A stretch of 35,151 bases of DNA from an uncultured Luminiphilus sp. (GCA_905478845.1 CAJQKG010000032.1:1-35151), one strand, 5' to 3'. Positions 17,893 to 25,960 are shown, counted from the stretch's first letter. Numbers and translations: made by a program. The notes: a model not told the origin generated them from the letters alone.

Positions 17893-18447
17893 ATGAAAAA
17901 GACAACGGTAGCGAGTCATATCAAACGTATCCGCAGCGTGCTGGTCGGCTTTTTGGGTCTCATGCTGCTGAGCTGTACGGGTATACCCGATGGCATTGAG
18001 CCTGTGACAGGATTTGATCAGAGCCGCTACCTGGGAACATGGTATGAGATAGCGCGACTCGATCATAGTTTTGAGCGGGGGCTGAGTGAGGTCACGGCCA
18101 CCTATGGCCTGAATTCAGATGGCAGTATCAAGGTACTGAACCGTGGTTTTGACGCAGAGGAGGGGGCTTGGCGCGAAGCAGAAGGCGTTGCTCGACTGAT
18201 GGGTGCTGCTGATGTTGCACACCTCAAAGTCTCTTTTTTTGGTCCATTTTATGGCAGCTATATCGTCTTCGAGCTGGGTGAAGGTTACGACTACGCCTTC
18301 GTTTCGGGGTTTAATCGAGATTATCTTTGGCTGCTTGCTAGGGAGCCTCACATAACGAGCGAGTTACGCAGCCATTTTATCGAGACCATGACGGCGTTGG
18401 ATTTTGATCCGGCGGAACTGGTTTGGCTGGATAAGGCTGCGGAGTGA
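17893..18447 (+). CDS. blc: Outer-membrane lipocalin, Blc-like lipoprotein
   Basis: This lipoprotein of about 184 residues has a basic N-terminus, a hydrophobic segment and the lipobox LLSC. The lipocalin signature RYLGTWYEIARLDHSFERG and a later YDYAFVSGFNRDYLWLLAR strand motif follow, as in E. coli Blc. Blc-type lipocalins bind lysophospholipids or fatty acids at the outer membrane and are linked to envelope stress. ATG 17893 is preferred over GTG 17890. The LexA box at 17797-17812 lies in its upstream region, shared with dnaE2. Its stop faces the imuB stop 16 bases away, where a GAGCGCGCTC palindrome (18454-18463) sits between the genes. Confidence 0.92.
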   Translation: MKKTTVASHIKRIRSVLVGFLGLMLLSCTGIPDGIEPVTGFDQSRYLGTWYEIARLDHSFERGLSEVTATYGLNSDGSIKVLNRGFDAEEGAWREAEGVARLMGAADVAHLKVSFFGPFYGSYIVFELGEGYDYAFVSGFNRDYLWLLAREPHITSELRSHFIETMTALDFDPAELVWLDKAAE

Positions 18448-18463
18448 GTCTGAGAGCGCGCTC

Positions 18464-19906
18464 CTAGGCGAATAGCCCGTGTACATACCAGCGACGATTA
18501 TGTCGATCCTGATACAGCCAAATAGGTTGCTTGTGAGGCGTTTGGGCAATGTAATAATCGCGGCTAGTTGGATTACTCCACCAGCAGTCTTCAATGCGTT
18601 CTGGACCATGGATGATCTCTAAAATGCCATTCCAGTACAGTTTTTTCCCTTCTTGATGAACCGGATGTGGTTCAGGCAGTAGCCAGAATGGCCGTTGTCC
18701 CAACGCGATAGTATCGGGACGATTCATCGTATGAGTGCTCTGCGTTTTGATCACGGTATCTTCTGGTAGGTGTTCTCGCCGGAAGTCGAGGTAACCCACC
18801 GCCTGTAGCCCTAATCGGCTACGTAGCCGATCCGCGAGTTCGTGTCGCGACGTTTGTTGGGTGCCGGTATGAAATAAATCTTGTGGTGGGGGAAGATCTT
18901 CTTGCAGTTGATTGGCCAGTAGAGAGAGCCCTTCAATGCCCTCAGGGAGAGTCCAGTTGTCTAGTTGTAAACAGGAAAGCGCTAGCCAGATATCGGATTG
19001 TCGATGCGCCGTTTCAGAGAAAACTTTGAAGGACTCCTTGTTGCCTTTTGGCCTAAGGCAGTGCCATTCAATGACGCCACTAGTGAGTTGGGTATTGATT
19101 AAAAAATGGCAGAAATGCGTGAGTAGTCGCTTCATGGCGGGATGGAGCTCTTGCCGGTTGTGAATATCAAAACCAAACCACAGCGTGTCTTGAAATCGGG
19201 TCGGTGGTTGATAGTCGATAATGGGTTCCTGACGTCTGCCTAGCAGTTGATTGAGCCAATCGACAAATTTTATGCCACAGCGTTTACCAATATCGGCTAG
19301 TGGAATATCGAGCAATTGTGCGAATTGACGAATACCCGCTTTTTCAAGTCGATCGACAACAGTAGGGAATTCGTCTCTGAGGAGAGAAAGCGGTAGGGGT
19401 AACAGTCGTTCAGTGAGGGGCTGCTCTGGTTGGCAAGCAAAATGGGCTTCGCAGTGGCTGAGTAACGAGGCGGCTGTACGAGTCTCCGCGACCCCCATTT
19501 TGACAGTCAGGCTTCGCAAACTCATTTCATTATGAATGCGCTGCAGTAATGCCTCTAATCCATGATGCAGTGTTAAGCAGCTTCCGACTTCAATCATTAG
19601 CGCATTACCCTGCCAGCGCTGTAAGTGTGGTGAGAGCCCATAACCCCAAGTCATTAATCGTTGCAATAGAGCGTCTTCTTTCTCAGGTGTGCGTTCCACA
19701 ATATGGGCGTCGTAATGGGTGAGTAAGGCTTGCGCCGTACTGGCACTTTGACCCGGTATGACTCCCGCACCGCGAGCCGTATCATCACAGGCGATGACAA
19801 GGCGTTGTGCGACAACAACGGTTGCTCGATTCCCGTTTAGCTCCGGCTGCTTTAGCAGGGCTTCTAGAGGGAGGGCATTAAAACGAAGACAAAGCCAGAG
19901 AGACAT
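18464..19906 (-). CDS. imuB: ImuB, inactive Y-family polymerase homologue
   Basis: This 480-residue Y-family-like protein is the hub of the mutasome, linking DnaE2 to the beta clamp. It starts MSLWLCLRFNALPLEAL, the ImuB pattern in which the catalytic Asp of active Y-family polymerases is missing. At the second acidic site it reads MIEVGSCLTLHHG, again without the SxDE catalytic pair. PQDLF around residue 345 is a plausible beta-clamp-binding motif. The C-terminus RRWYVHGLFA is a typical ImuB ending. The start is ATG 19906. The LexA box and a 36-base palindrome lie directly upstream. It faces the lipocalin gene tail-to-tail instead of being joined to dnaE2. Confidence 0.93.
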   Translation of the reverse strand: MSLWLCLRFNALPLEALLKQPELNGNRATVVVAQRLVIACDDTARGAGVIPGQSASTAQALLTHYDAHIVERTPEKEDALLQRLMTWGYGLSPHLQRWQGNALMIEVGSCLTLHHGLEALLQRIHNEMSLRSLTVKMGVAETRTAASLLSHCEAHFACQPEQPLTERLLPLPLSLLRDEFPTVVDRLEKAGIRQFAQLLDIPLADIGKRCGIKFVDWLNQLLGRRQEPIIDYQPPTRFQDTLWFGFDIHNRQELHPAMKRLLTHFCHFLINTQLTSGVIEWHCLRPKGNKESFKVFSETAHRQSDIWLALSCLQLDNWTLPEGIEGLSLLANQLQEDLPPPQDLFHTGTQQTSRHELADRLRSRLGLQAVGYLDFRREHLPEDTVIKTQSTHTMNRPDTIALGQRPFWLLPEPHPVHQEGKKLYWNGILEIIHGPERIEDCWWSNPTSRDYYIAQTPHKQPIWLYQDRHNRRWYVHGLFA

Positions 19907-19908
19907 CC

Positions 19909-19944
19909 CCGCATACTACTGTATTTTTATACAGTAGTATGCGG
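19909..19944. repeat. 36-base perfect palindrome centred on the imuB LexA box
   Basis: Two 16-base arms, 19909-19924 and 19929-19944, are exact reverse complements around a TTTT centre (AAAA on the imuB strand). The LexA box forms the inner part. The outer end touches the CCCC just before the imuB start codon. It could form a strong hairpin in RNA reading through from either side, or cruciform DNA. Confidence 0.9.
19919..19934. promoter_or_regulatory. LexA/SOS box between imuB and the DUF885 gene
   Basis: CTGT-ATTTTTAT-ACAG fits the LexA consensus; with flanks it reads TACTGTATTTTTATACAGTA. It begins 12 bases upstream of the imuB ATG and is 112 to 187 bases upstream of the possible DUF885 starts. 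Its spacer differs from the identical pair at dnaE2 and imuA. Confidence 0.9.
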
Positions 19945-20121
19945 AGTGTTGATTAAAAGTGCCGGCAGCAACTCTGATGAGGTGCTATTTTTACTGCACT
20001 AGATCGCCTCGTTTTCCACGATCACTGCTTTGCTTGAGAAACTGCCATGTCTATTGCCTCTCGTAATTGTCCCTGTAATGCCCCTTTTAGGATCGCTAAT
20101 GTGACCGATACCCGTTACGGG

Positions 20122-21981
20122 ATGGCCCGTTTCTGCTCGTCATTTTGGCTCATTTGGGTCCTATTACTGACGTCTTGTGGAGGGTCAGATGCGGACTCAA
20201 ATGCGCTATCTGAGGTGGCATTAGTCCCTCCGATTTCGGCTGAGCAGCAGCGATTAGAGGATTTCTTCACCGCCACTTGGGAGGAGGATCTCGTTCGTTA
20301 TCCCGCTTCTGCCAGCTATCTAGGCGTGATCGATCGCCAGGATCAGTGGAATGATGTCACGGAATCTTTCCAGCTGGCGTCGCTGGCAATCACTCGCCAG
20401 CGACTGGATTTTCTCAACGGTATCGACACCTCCCAGTTATCGGATGACCGCTTATTGTCCTATCGATTGTACCGACTTGACCTTGAGCGCACGCTGGCGG
20501 GTGCCCCTTTTCGTCATCATCGTTATGTGATCCATCAGTTCCGCGGACCGCACACCAGTGCAGTGAGTCTGCTCATTAATGTTCACGCCATTAACTCAGT
20601 ACAAGATGCCGAGGCTTACATCGCGCGTCTGAATAATTTGCCCCTCTATTTTGACGGTGTGGTTGAGCAGATACAGATTCGTGCTGATAAAGGGCTCTTT
20701 TTAGTCGATTGGATGATCCCCAAAATTATCGAGTCGGCGAGCAATGTGTTGCTGGGGGTCCCCTTTGATGCCGGCGATGAACCGTCAGTGATTTGGGCTG
20801 ACTTCAAAGACAAACTGGATCAATTGGCACTAGCACCTGCCGAGATGAATCGACTGCGAGAGGATGCGCGGAGCGCCTTACTCAATGCAGTACGGCCTGC
20901 GTACCAAAAGTTGATTGCGGCAGTCAGGTCGCAGCAAGACCGTGCCATGTCCGAGGACGGGGTGTGGCGATTCTCTGATGGCGAGGCGTTCTATGCCAAT
21001 CGATTAAATGTCTTTACGACCACTCGCTTGACGGCAGCAGAAATTCATCAAGCAGGGCTCGATAATGTTGCGCGACTGCACGGTGAAATGCGCACTGTGA
21101 TGGCTGAGCTGGGCGAAGAGGGTGACTTAACGACATTTTTAACTCGTGTCAGAAATGATCCGGCCTTGCGCTTTCCTAACACGGAGGAAGGGCGATCGAC
21201 CTATCTTGACGCTGCGAGGGCGTCGATCGACGACATGGCGAAGCGGTTGCCAGCGTATTTTGGTGTTCTGCCTCGTGCAGAGTTGGTGGTAAAACGCGTC
21301 GAGGCTTATCGTGAGCGCTCAGCGGGCAAGGCGTTTTATCAGCGTCCACCATCAGATGAGTCCCGCCCGGGGATTTATTACGCGAATCTTTACGATATGA
21401 ACTCGATGCCCAAAACAGACCTTGAGGCACTGGCATTTCACGAAGGATTACCCGGGCATCATTTGCAACTGGCGATCGCCGCAGAGCTGAGCCATGTCCC
21501 TGACTTTCAGCGTCATACCCGGTTCACCGCGTTTAGCGAGGGCTGGGGTCTTTATTCGGAATACTTGGCCAAAGAAATGGGCTTTTACCAAGACCCTTAT
21601 TCCAATTTTGGGCGTTTATCGATGGAGCTTTGGCGCGCAGCTCGTTTGGTAGTGGATACGGGGCTTCACCATAAACAATGGACTCGAGAGCAAGCGGTGG
21701 CGTACCTGGTTGCTAATACGCCGAATGCGGTTTATGACTGCCAGCGAGCTATTGAGCGTTATATCGCCATGCCCGGACAGGCAACCGCTTATATGATCGG
21801 CAAGTTGCGAATTGTTGAACTGAGAGAAATGGCGCGGCAGGCGCTGGGCGCTCGTTTTGATATCCGGGCTTTTCACGATGTGGTGCTCGGGTCCGGCGCC
21901 GTCCCCCTTGACCAACTTGAAGTCCATGTTCAGCGACTGGTCCAAGATGTTCTGGCTACGGAGTCGTCAGCGGATAGCTGA
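20122..21981 (+). CDS. DUF885 family lipoprotein, putative metallopeptidase-like
   Basis: The product has about 619 residues. From ATG 20122 it opens MARFCSSFWLIWVLLLTSCGG, a lipoprotein signal with lipobox LTSC, so it is probably membrane-anchored in the envelope. The frame is open back to ATG 20047, but that adds 25 residues ahead of the signal. DUF885 motifs are present, notably AFHEGLPGHHLQ near residue 440 (an HE...HH metal-site-like motif) and FSEGWGLYSEYLAKEMG. These resemble metallopeptidase zinc sites, and peptidase activity is suspected for the family but not demonstrated by this sequence. It is divergent from imuB with a LexA box between them. katG follows on the same strand. Confidence 0.87.
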   Translation: MARFCSSFWLIWVLLLTSCGGSDADSNALSEVALVPPISAEQQRLEDFFTATWEEDLVRYPASASYLGVIDRQDQWNDVTESFQLASLAITRQRLDFLNGIDTSQLSDDRLLSYRLYRLDLERTLAGAPFRHHRYVIHQFRGPHTSAVSLLINVHAINSVQDAEAYIARLNNLPLYFDGVVEQIQIRADKGLFLVDWMIPKIIESASNVLLGVPFDAGDEPSVIWADFKDKLDQLALAPAEMNRLREDARSALLNAVRPAYQKLIAAVRSQQDRAMSEDGVWRFSDGEAFYANRLNVFTTTRLTAAEIHQAGLDNVARLHGEMRTVMAELGEEGDLTTFLTRVRNDPALRFPNTEEGRSTYLDAARASIDDMAKRLPAYFGVLPRAELVVKRVEAYRERSAGKAFYQRPPSDESRPGIYYANLYDMNSMPKTDLEALAFHEGLPGHHLQLAIAAELSHVPDFQRHTRFTAFSEGWGLYSEYLAKEMGFYQDPYSNFGRLSMELWRAARLVVDTGLHHKQWTREQAVAYLVANTPNAVYDCQRAIERYIAMPGQATAYMIGKLRIVELREMARQALGARFDIRAFHDVVLGSGAVPLDQLEVHVQRLVQDVLATESSADS

Positions 21982-22003
21982 TTCACGCGTTGGGCGGCCC
22001 GTA

Positions 22004-22018
22004 ATCGATAAAATCGAT
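22004..22018. repeat. Small inverted repeat upstream of katG
   Basis: ATCGAT-AAA-ATCGAT lies 90 bases before the katG ATG and 22 bases after the DUF885 stop. It could be an operator half-site pair or simply AT-rich chance; it does not match the OxyR pattern as I know it. Confidence 0.3.
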
Positions 22019-22040
22019 GGCATTTTCTAATTTAATCAGC

Positions 22041-22070
22041 TTGTCAGCTTCTTGGCGAGGTGCGTACAGT
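22041..22070 (+). promoter_or_regulatory. Possible sigma70 promoter for katG
   Basis: TTGTCA at 22041-22046 and TACAGT at 22065-22070 are 18 bases apart, an acceptable -35/-10 pair 38 bases before the katG ATG. This is pattern matching only. Confidence 0.35.
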
Positions 22071-22107
22071 GCAGGCTTGTACGAGTCATTTTTTAGAGGG
22101 CAATATC

Positions 22108-24369
22108 ATGAAAGGCAAAGCAATAACTTTGACGATTGCACACGTGGCGTTAGCGGCGACTCTGATGGCGCTGCCCGCCCAAGATGTCATGGCGCGGAGC
22201 ACACCCAAAAGCGCACAAGCGTGGTGGCCAACGAATCTTGACCTGACCCCGCTTCGGCAGAATGAGCATAATGCGGATCCTTTGGGCGCGAATTTTGACT
22301 ACGCGTCTGCCTTCGCGACGCTGGATCTTGAGGCATTGAAGGCCGACGTCAACGAGACGCTGACGCAATCGCAAGCCTGGTGGCCCGCTGATTATGGCAA
22401 CTATGGACCTTTCTTTGTTCGAATGGCTTGGCACAGCGCCGGCACCTATCGTACCAGTGATGGTCGTGGCGGTGCGGATGGTGGTCAGCAGCGTTTTGAG
22501 CCACTCAATAGCTGGCCAGATAATGGCAATCTCGATAAGGCGCGACGCCTTCTGTGGCCGATAAAGCAACAGTACGGTAGCCAGATCTCATGGGCCGATT
22601 TAATGGTGCTGGCTGGCAACGTGGCAATGGAGAATATGGGTTTTAAAACCTTTGGGTTTGCGGGTGGTCGCACAGATGACTGGGAACCCGAGTGGGTCTA
22701 TTGGGGTCCCGAAGCCAAGATGTTGGCCGATGAGCGTTATGGTGAGGGTCGTCAGTTGCGTAAAGGACTCGCCGCGGTCCAGATGGGACTGATTTATGTG
22801 AATCCCGAGGGACCCAATGGTAATCCTGACCCGCTGTTGGCGGCTCATGACATCCGCGAAACCTTCGGTCGGATGGCGATGAACGATGAAGAAACCGTCG
22901 CGCTGATTGCCGGAGGTCACTCATTCGGTAAGGCGCACGGTGCGCATAAGCCTGACGATTGTGTTGGACCCGAGCCGACTGCCGAGGTGATCAGCGAACA
23001 AGGGCTGGGTTGGAAGAATGTCTGTGGAAAAGGCAATGCAGAGGATACGGTGACGTCTGGCCTAGAAGGCGCCTGGACGGCTACGCCGACCCAGTGGTCG
23101 ATCATGTATTTGGCCAATCTTTTTGCTTACGACTGGGAGCAAACTCGCAGTCCTGCAGGGGCACTGCAGTGGCAGCCAAAGGATAATGCCGCGGCGGGCA
23201 CGGTCCCCGATGCGCACCTTGCAGAGGTCTCCCACGCCCCTGTCATGTTTACGACTGACCTTTCACTGAAATTTGATCCCAGTTATCGCGAGATCTCCCA
23301 GCGGTTCCTCGAGAATCCTGCGGAGTTTGAGCTGGCGTTTGCGAAGGCATGGTTTAAGTTGACGCATCGCGACATGGGTCCAAAGATCCGTTATCTGGGT
23401 GACGATGTGCCTGCAGAGACGTTGGCCTGGCAAGACCCGCTCCCGGACCGCGACTACAAGCTGATCAGCGACCGGGATGTTCGCAAGCTGGAAGCTGCTA
23501 TTGCGGACAGTGGATTGTCGAATACGCAACTGGTGAGCACCGCGTGGGCCTCAGCCTCGACCTATCGCGCCACCGATATGCGTGGCGGTGCCAATGGTGC
23601 TCGCATTCGTATTGCGCCTCAAAATCAGTGGGCAATTAATAACCCGACCGAGTTGGCCGAGGTGATGGCCGTGCTGGAGGAGGTGCAGTACGAGTTCAAC
23701 AGCGGTGTGTCGCGAGGCAAGCAGGTTTCGCTGGCAGACGTTATTGTTCTTGCAGGCAATGTGGGTGTTGAGCGTGCGGCAGAAGCCTTTGGTGTGGAGG
23801 TCTCCATTCCCTTTAGCCCCGGGCGGGTCGATGCAATCGAGGGATCGGTAGACGCGGCTTCATGGTCGGTACTGGAGCCTCGCCATGACGGTTTCCGCAA
23901 TTACATGGCGGATCTCGGCTTCATGTCGCCCTCGCAAGCGCTGATCGACAAAGCGGATAGGCTGAATCTGACCGTATCGGAAATGACCGTATTGCTGGGT
24001 GGCATGCGGGCACTTAACGCAAACGCTGGGGGAAGTGCTCACGGCGTATTGACTGACCGCCCAGGAGTGCTCAGCAATGATTTCTTCGTTCACTTGCTGG
24101 ACATGACGACCGCTTGGGCGCCCTCAGATGAGGCGTATGTGTTTGAAGGGCGTGATCGCCAAACGGGTGATCTTAAATGGACTGCGACAGAATTCGATCT
24201 CGTACTGGGCTCCAATGCTGAGCTGCGTGCGGTGGTGGAGTTTTACGCTTTTGATGAAAGTCGGCAGCGCTTTGTGAAAGATTTTGCGAGTGCGTGGACC
24301 AAAGTGATGGATGCCGACCGTTTTGATATCGAGGGCTCTGGCAACGTCGTGGTCAGCGTTGCACAGTAA
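22108..24369 (+). CDS. katG: Catalase-peroxidase with N-terminal signal peptide (exported KatG)
   Basis: This 753-residue bifunctional heme enzyme removes hydrogen peroxide. The distal triad is R105, W108 and H109 in [13 protein letters not shown], and the proximal His is H271 in [13 protein letters not shown]108, Y230 and M256 are present to form the Met-Tyr-Trp crosslink needed for catalase activity. The degenerate second half begins around [14 protein letters not shown]. Translation from ATG 22108 (AGAGGG at 22095-22100) gives a signal peptide: a basic MKGK start, a hydrophobic stretch and ALPAQDVMA before RSTPKS. The enzyme is therefore predicted to be periplasmic. The longer frame from 22060 lacks a ribosome binding site. 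A strong terminator follows. Confidence 0.95.
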   Translation: MKGKAITLTIAHVALAATLMALPAQDVMARSTPKSAQAWWPTNLDLTPLRQNEHNADPLGANFDYASAFATLDLEALKADVNETLTQSQAWWPADYGNYGPFFVRMAWHSAGTYRTSDGRGGADGGQQRFEPLNSWPDNGNLDKARRLLWPIKQQYGSQISWADLMVLAGNVAMENMGFKTFGFAGGRTDDWEPEWVYWGPEAKMLADERYGEGRQLRKGLAAVQMGLIYVNPEGPNGNPDPLLAAHDIRETFGRMAMNDEETVALIAGGHSFGKAHGAHKPDDCVGPEPTAEVISEQGLGWKNVCGKGNAEDTVTSGLEGAWTATPTQWSIMYLANLFAYDWEQTRSPAGALQWQPKDNAAAGTVPDAHLAEVSHAPVMFTTDLSLKFDPSYREISQRFLENPAEFELAFAKAWFKLTHRDMGPKIRYLGDDVPAETLAWQDPLPDRDYKLISDRDVRKLEAAIADSGLSNTQLVSTAWASASTYRATDMRGGANGARIRIAPQNQWAINNPTELAEVMAVLEEVQYEFNSGVSRGKQVSLADVIVLAGNVGVERAAEAFGVEVSIPFSPGRVDAIEGSVDAASWSVLEPRHDGFRNYMADLGFMSPSQALIDKADRLNLTVSEMTVLLGGMRALNANAGGSAHGVLTDRPGVLSNDFFVHLLDMTTAWAPSDEAYVFEGRDRQTGDLKWTATEFDLVLGSNAELRAVVEFYAFDESRQRFVKDFASAWTKVMDADRFDIEGSGNVVVSVAQ

Positions 24370-24387
24370 CAAGGCTTGGCTTGATTT

Positions 24388-24415
24388 AAAAAACCCCGCA
24401 CTTGCGGGGTTTTTT
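24388..24415. terminator. Intrinsic terminator after katG
   Basis: AAAAAACCCCGC (24388-24399), loop ACTT and GCGGGGTTTTTT (24404-24415) make a perfect GC-rich stem followed by T on the plus strand and by T on the minus strand. It can end katG transcription and may also stop minus-strand transcripts coming from osmC. Confidence 0.93.
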
Positions 24416-24435
24416 ATGTCACAACACTTTATCTG

Positions 24436-24495
24436 ATGAGACTTTACGCAATGAAACTTTACGCAATGAAACTTTACGCAATAAGACTTTACGCA
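24436..24495. repeat. Four tandem 15-base repeats between katG and osmC
   Basis: Units at 24436-24450, 24451-24465, 24466-24480 and 24481-24495 follow ATGARACTTTACGCA, with the last unit starting ATAAG; a partial fifth unit follows. Units two and three are identical. The array sits between two convergent gene ends. Because 15 is a multiple of three, the plus strand reads as an open frame of 23 codons from ATG 24436 to TAG 24505-24507, encoding a (M/I)(K/R)LYA pentapeptide repeat. No Shine-Dalgarno precedes it, so it is not called as a gene. Confidence 0.9.
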
Positions 24496-24596
24496 ATAAA
24501 ACAGTAGATTGGCATGACTGGCCGTACTGCTATTAAATCGCTCCGCTGGGTCGTCAGATGGCTGTCGTTAGACGGCATCGCATAACGGGGATGCCC

Positions 24597-25034
24597 TTAC
24601 TCGCGATGAATGTCGACATCAAGGTGTACCGTCGCGGTCAATGAATTAGTGATGAGGCAGCTTTTTTCCGCTTTCTGTAGAACCCGTGTAATGCGCTCTT
24701 CTTCCATGTCGCTGGGCACGCTAATACGAACCGCGAGGCGGATTTCCGTAAAGTGAGGTGTCCGATCGACGCGCTCTAGTGTGCCGGTAGCTTCGCAGTC
24801 AATGGCATGCCATGTCACGCGCGAGGGGGCTGCGATAGCGCGGAAGGTCAAGACAAAGCAGTCCGCTACAGCGGCAACCAAGAGCGCTTCCGGCGACCAT
24901 TGGTCACCGGGACCACCGAATTCTTTAGGCGCATCAGTAGCAAGGTTTGCTAACCCATCGCTGGTGACCTGAACCACTGATTGAGTGGCATTTGCGGTGG
25001 CGAGGCAACGATAATGATGGGGGAAATCGTGCAT
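24597..25034 (-). CDS. OsmC family peroxiredoxin-like protein
   Basis: This 145-residue protein carries both conserved OsmC cysteines: the first in VADCFVLTF (about residue 59) and the second in AEKSCLITNSL (about residue 126). OsmC/Ohr proteins reduce organic hydroperoxides with these two thiols in the cytosol. It resembles the broader OsmC/YhfA branch more than a clear Ohr, so organic hydroperoxide specificity is not assured. The start is ATG 25034. It lies downstream of imuA on the same strand with a 125-base gap, so SOS-driven read-through is possible. Confidence 0.88.
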   Translation of the reverse strand: MHDFPHHYRCLATANATQSVVQVTSDGLANLATDAPKEFGGPGDQWSPEALLVAAVADCFVLTFRAIAAPSRVTWHAIDCEATGTLERVDRTPHFTEIRLAVRISVPSDMEEERITRVLQKAEKSCLITNSLTATVHLDVDIHRE

Positions 25035-25159
25035 GGACGTCTCAATTTAAAAAAGCGAAGGCTAACATAGCCGACCGACTGGGTATAAGACAAAAGCCAC
25101 TGGGGCCGTTACGCTTTATCTTAACGGCACTGGCTGTCCTGCAGCGTCAAGAACCGTTG

Positions 25160-25906
25160 CTAGGCAGAGGGGCGATAACCGGGTGTGGGCTGACGGCTGT
25201 CTAACTGATCGATAAAGGACCAGGTAGCGGGAGCCGTAGGCAATGACTCATCGGCAGGTAAGGGAATCGTCGCGCTTTGAACACCGCCTCGCTGTTTAAT
25301 AATTTTGACTTGTCGATAGCCTTCAACGTGGATTTTTAAGCTGGCGGGAGAAGGCTGTGCCAATGCGTCAGAGGAGCGGAATAGTATGGCTAATGTGCCG
25401 TGACTGGCTGCGGCCAACTGGATTTTCCGCAACTCTGCATAACGATAGTCCGTGGCGCCAAGCCAAGCAAAGACAGTACTACAGGTGCTGCTGCGCAACG
25501 CCTGTTCAACTGACCACAGTAACTCCTCACGATTGCGAGGGTGCACCAGCATAATTTCTTGCAGATCAATGCCTTCTCCTGCAAGCAGTGGGGCATAAGG
25601 CGTGTAGGGGGGATCAATAAAGACTTGCCAGCGCGATTGGCCAGATAGTTTTTTCATGGTGGGCATGAATACCCCCATCGCATCGAGCCCGCACTGGTCA
25701 CTAATGACCTCGATACATCCCCCCAGCGGCCAGCCACTGTTGTACAGTTGCGCATCGAGAGTATCAAAACCGGTTGCGATAGTTTGCTCCGAGTGCGCCC
25801 CTGCATTAGCCGACGGTGCACTGGGGTCTAAAAAAACGCGATCCTTCTGGCTCATACCCTGCCAAGTATCGGCGCGGCGAAAAATGTCTTCGAGTAGATA
25901 GTTCAT
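25160..25906 (-). CDS. imuA: ImuA, mutasome accessory protein (RecA/SulA-like)
   Basis: This 248-residue protein has the ImuA core IATGFDTLDAQLYNSGWPLGGCIEVIS followed by PTMKKLSGQSRWQVFIDPPYTPYAP and a later AWLGATDYRYAELRKIQLAA, all aligned with the RecA-like ImuA family. ImuA works with ImuB and DnaE2 in damage-induced mutagenesis, probably by modulating RecA. The start is ATG 25906, marked by AGGAG in the preceding leader. The frame stays open 41 codons further up, across the LexA box, but that stretch is not family-like. It is about 5 kb from imuB, separated by osmC, katG and the DUF885 gene. Confidence 0.9.
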   Translation of the reverse strand: MNYLLEDIFRRADTWQGMSQKDRVFLDPSAPSANAGAHSEQTIATGFDTLDAQLYNSGWPLGGCIEVISDQCGLDAMGVFMPTMKKLSGQSRWQVFIDPPYTPYAPLLAGEGIDLQEIMLVHPRNREELLWSVEQALRSSTCSTVFAWLGATDYRYAELRKIQLAAASHGTLAILFRSSDALAQPSPASLKIHVEGYRQVKIIKQRGGVQSATIPLPADESLPTAPATWSFIDQLDSRQPTPGYRPSA

Positions 25907-25943
25907 GGCGTACTCCTGTTTTAGACTGCTGTTTTTGTGTGTC

Positions 25944-25960
25944 ATTCCTTTGCAAGGAAT
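25944..25960. repeat. 17-base palindrome in the imuA leader
   Basis: ATTCCTT-TGC-AAGGAAT is a perfect inverted repeat of 7-base arms, 38 bases upstream of the imuA ATG and 28 bases from the LexA box. It could be a second operator or a leader hairpin. No equivalent is seen at dnaE2 or imuB. Confidence 0.6.

Noticed and set aside
22066-22069. Possible LexA half-site near katG
   Set aside because: ACAG is present but no CTGT lies 12 bases upstream, so katG has no visible SOS box.
22060-22107. Earlier start for katG
   Set aside because: It has no Shine-Dalgarno, overlaps the candidate promoter and would place 16 residues ahead of a good signal peptide.
22017-22241. 74-codon plus-strand frame spanning the katG start
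   Set aside because: It is out of frame with katG, has no homology that I can see, and overlaps the signal peptide region.
24436-24502. CRISPR-like array
   Set aside because: The repeats are 15 bases with no spacers, so this is a simple tandem repeat.
24436-24507. Small gene encoding the pentapeptide repeat
   Set aside because: It lacks a ribosome binding site and promoter; kept as a repeat and a finding, not as a CDS.
25105-25128. Inverted repeat GCCGTTA...TAACGGC between osmC and imuA as a terminator
   Set aside because: The 10-base loop, modest stem and lack of a T run make it weak; not annotated as a terminator.
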